This document shows positions 62,601 through 64,000 of a stretch of 64,000 nt of DNA, in pieces; the stretch's first letter is position 1, and the number at the start of each line of letters is the position of its first letter. Source of the DNA: Telopea speciosissima. Taxonomy: Eukaryota > Streptophyta > Magnoliopsida > Proteales > Proteaceae. Location: contig NC_057926.1 of NCBI RefSeq assembly GCF_018873765.1, positions 55,565,378 to 55,629,377 on the forward strand, written 5' to 3'. The notes beneath the pieces were generated by a model. That model worked only from the letters and a program-made list of their open reading frames with translations. It searched no databases and was not told the DNA's origin. The translations under genes and the position numbers were made by a program.

Positions 62601-63025
62601 TTAGCTTGCAGACTGAGTTTCCATCTACCCACTTCGCCGTGGGCCTGGAGAGGATGAGAAAGGGTATCGGGAAGATATTTTGAAAGATACTAAAACTCTA
62701 AGAGGGGTTTGTAAACCCTAGGATAGTGGGTGAACCGTCCTTTTTGGGTGGAGGGAAACTTAGTCCTTACCTTAACGTTGTTGTTAATGAAACTTTCTAT
62801 TTTTTTTTTTTTTTTGGTGAATAGAAAATAAATTAAAAGAAAAGAATAGAATACAATGCAAAACCAAAAAGCTAACCACTGGGGCATCCCCAACTAACTA
62901 AAAGAAAACAATGCGAAGGAAGTTTCTATCTTATTGTTGCCAATTAAACAAGGAGTTCAAAAATTACCACTGTTATACCCGTACCCCGGGATATAATTAA
63001 ATATCATTTTTTCTCGTGACGTGTA
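59691..63025. other. Gene-poor sequence with an AT microsatellite
   Basis: Includes an (AT)n tract at about 61977-62000 and poly-T runs near 61220 and 62802. No supported gene. Confidence 0.55.
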
Positions 63026-63313
63026 GATACCGCTGCCATGTATGCTGGTGACCTGTTCTCCATGATGGTCAAACCTAGCTACAAAATCGTTGACCACAGC
63101 ACGGGTTTGCCTGTGGAGGAAAGATTCCTCAACCGCCAGTGGGGAAAGTTCGTTGACGGCGACTTCGTCGACTACCCTCCAAGTACCAGCCCGGGAAGCG
63201 AGGAGTTCAGGAGAGAGCATCCTGGACCGTCACCTCAGTTGGATAATTCGTTCGGTGATGAGCTTAGCATTGCCGTGGCGAAGCTGTTCGGGGTCATGGG
63301 TAATAAACCATGA
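63026..63313 (+). CDS. Unidentified exon-like ORF, possibly a terminal exon
   Basis: Open from just after an in-frame stop at 63017. A possible acceptor (GTGTAG|AT) precedes DTAAMYAGDLFSMMVKPSYK; the frame continues KIVDHSTGLPVEERFLNRQW, GKFVDGDFVDYPP and ends GVMGNKP with a stop at 63311-63313. The segment is much richer in G and C, with codon-like third positions, than the AT-rich DNA around it, which argues that it is or was coding. I do not recognise the family and see no upstream exons within about 3 kb. It could be the last exon of a gene with a long intron, a captured gene fragment, or an old organelle or foreign insertion. An ATG at 63038 would make a 91-codon ORF on its own. Confidence 0.45.
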   Translation, partial: DTAAMYAGDLFSMMVKPSYKIVDHSTGLPVEERFLNRQWGKFVDGDFVDYPPSTSPGSEEFRREHPGPSPQLDNSFGDELSIAVAKLFGVMGNKP

Positions 63314-64000
63314 CAGGGGAAAAGTAAGTTCTAGCCTCAAGACTTATTAATTATTCTTCCCTTGGTAACCTCGAAGTGCGGGTCCGGGCTTGAACCGCTC
63401 GAGCTATTTCATGAGAGAAGGGAATAATTTAAGTTCGGGTCCCGCGTACCTTTAGGAAGTACATTGGGGACTTATACCCATCTCTTATGAACCCATCTAA
63501 GAATGGGCTTTTCCCTAATTAAGGTTGTGGGCAGGCCCATTTAACCTATTGACCCAATGATGGGTTATTCCATCCACTTACCCACATAGGGCTAATGGGT
63601 TGACCCATTAAGCCTCATGACCCATTTGACTAGAGGTACCCAAATACCCATTTATTATAAATGATTCCTTGAGGGAGAGAGAGAACATTACTTCTCCTTC
63701 ATCATTCTCATCTACCCTAAATCGTGGAGGAGAGAAAGAGGAGAGAAAGAGGAGAAGGGAGGTGGAGAGGCTTGGAGGAAGGTGGAGACCCCATCTCTTG
63801 GGCCATAAATCGTGGAGCTCTCTCATCTTGGGGGTAGGTAAGCTATTGAAGCTTCTTCCTTCTTCTATTTTGGATTTTAAAAAGGGGTTGGGTAATGGGA
63901 GAGATTGACCTAGATCTCTCTTGGAACCTAGGGAGTCGATGGAGCATTAAAGCCCAAGCTATGGTGGAGTTATTTCACTCCATTATGAGCTCTAATGTAA
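63314..64000. other. Window end, purine-rich stretch
   Basis: About 690 bp including repeated CCCATTTA / TGACCCATT motifs (63530-63640) and a GAGAGAA-rich leader-like run (63670-63780). No gene was called. Confidence 0.4.

Noticed and set aside
1..64000. CRISPR arrays, bacterial-type operons, rRNA genes
   Set aside because: No regularly spaced direct repeats, no ribosomal RNA signatures; the window is plant nuclear DNA.

Overview
This is nuclear DNA from a flowering plant, most likely a eudicot. The evidence is AT-rich intergenic sequence, GT-AG introns up to about 3.6 kb, plant-specific proteins, and Ty1-copia, Ty3-gypsy, RTE-LINE, Au-SINE and MULE-type elements. I cannot name the species. 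Four conserved genes can be built exon by exon: (1) the 5' part of a minus-strand UCP031088-type alpha/beta hydrolase (1-5370, running off the left edge); (2) a complete plus-strand ELP2, the WD40 subunit of Elongator (8204-18812, 10 exons, 846 codons); (3) a complete minus-strand MurG-like glycosyltransferase with a transit-peptide-like N-terminus (21887-29019, 5 exons, about 430 codons); (4) a complete minus-strand PB1-domain protein with a Q-rich C-terminal half (48710-50929, 2 exons).

Layout. The hydrolase and ELP2 are divergent across a 2.8-kb spacer holding small repeats. ELP2 and MurG are convergent. Their introns hold TE debris: a gypsy LTR plus gag in ELP2 intron 4; an RTE-LINE tail, a 160-180 bp tandem duplication, copia debris and an Au-SINE with a perfect 17-bp target duplication in MurG intron 4. 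From 29.5 to 47.7 kb lies a nested transposon cluster. A decayed copia (about 29560-31440) has a 3' LTR starting at 31441. That LTR is split by an 8.6-kb insertion (32083-40703) flanked by the 5-bp duplication AACCT, and both ends of the insertion are the U5 end of the same LTR, facing each other. Inside are a minus-oriented LTR with primer-binding site, a TIR-bounded segment carrying a class III peroxidase exon, and a nearly complete but broken plus-strand copia gag-pol. Next come fragments of three kinase or coiled-coil genes (WEB family, SnRK2, WNK), closed by an inverted relative of the first LTR (44057-44569). A double-TIR MULE-like element (44589-47701, 9-bp TSD) follows, carrying pieces of a methyltransferase-like gene and a MATE transporter. 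From 51.8 to 64 kb is gene-poor sequence with one clear MITE, G-box hairpins, SSRs and one unidentified exon-like ORF at 63026-63313.

The four intact genes have unrelated roles: plastid-type lipid-linked glycosyltransfer, tRNA modification/Elongator, a predicted hydrolase and a PB1 scaffold. I see no operon-like system. The most unusual object is the inverted-LTR (U5-to-U5) integration unit and the gene-fragment shuffling around it.
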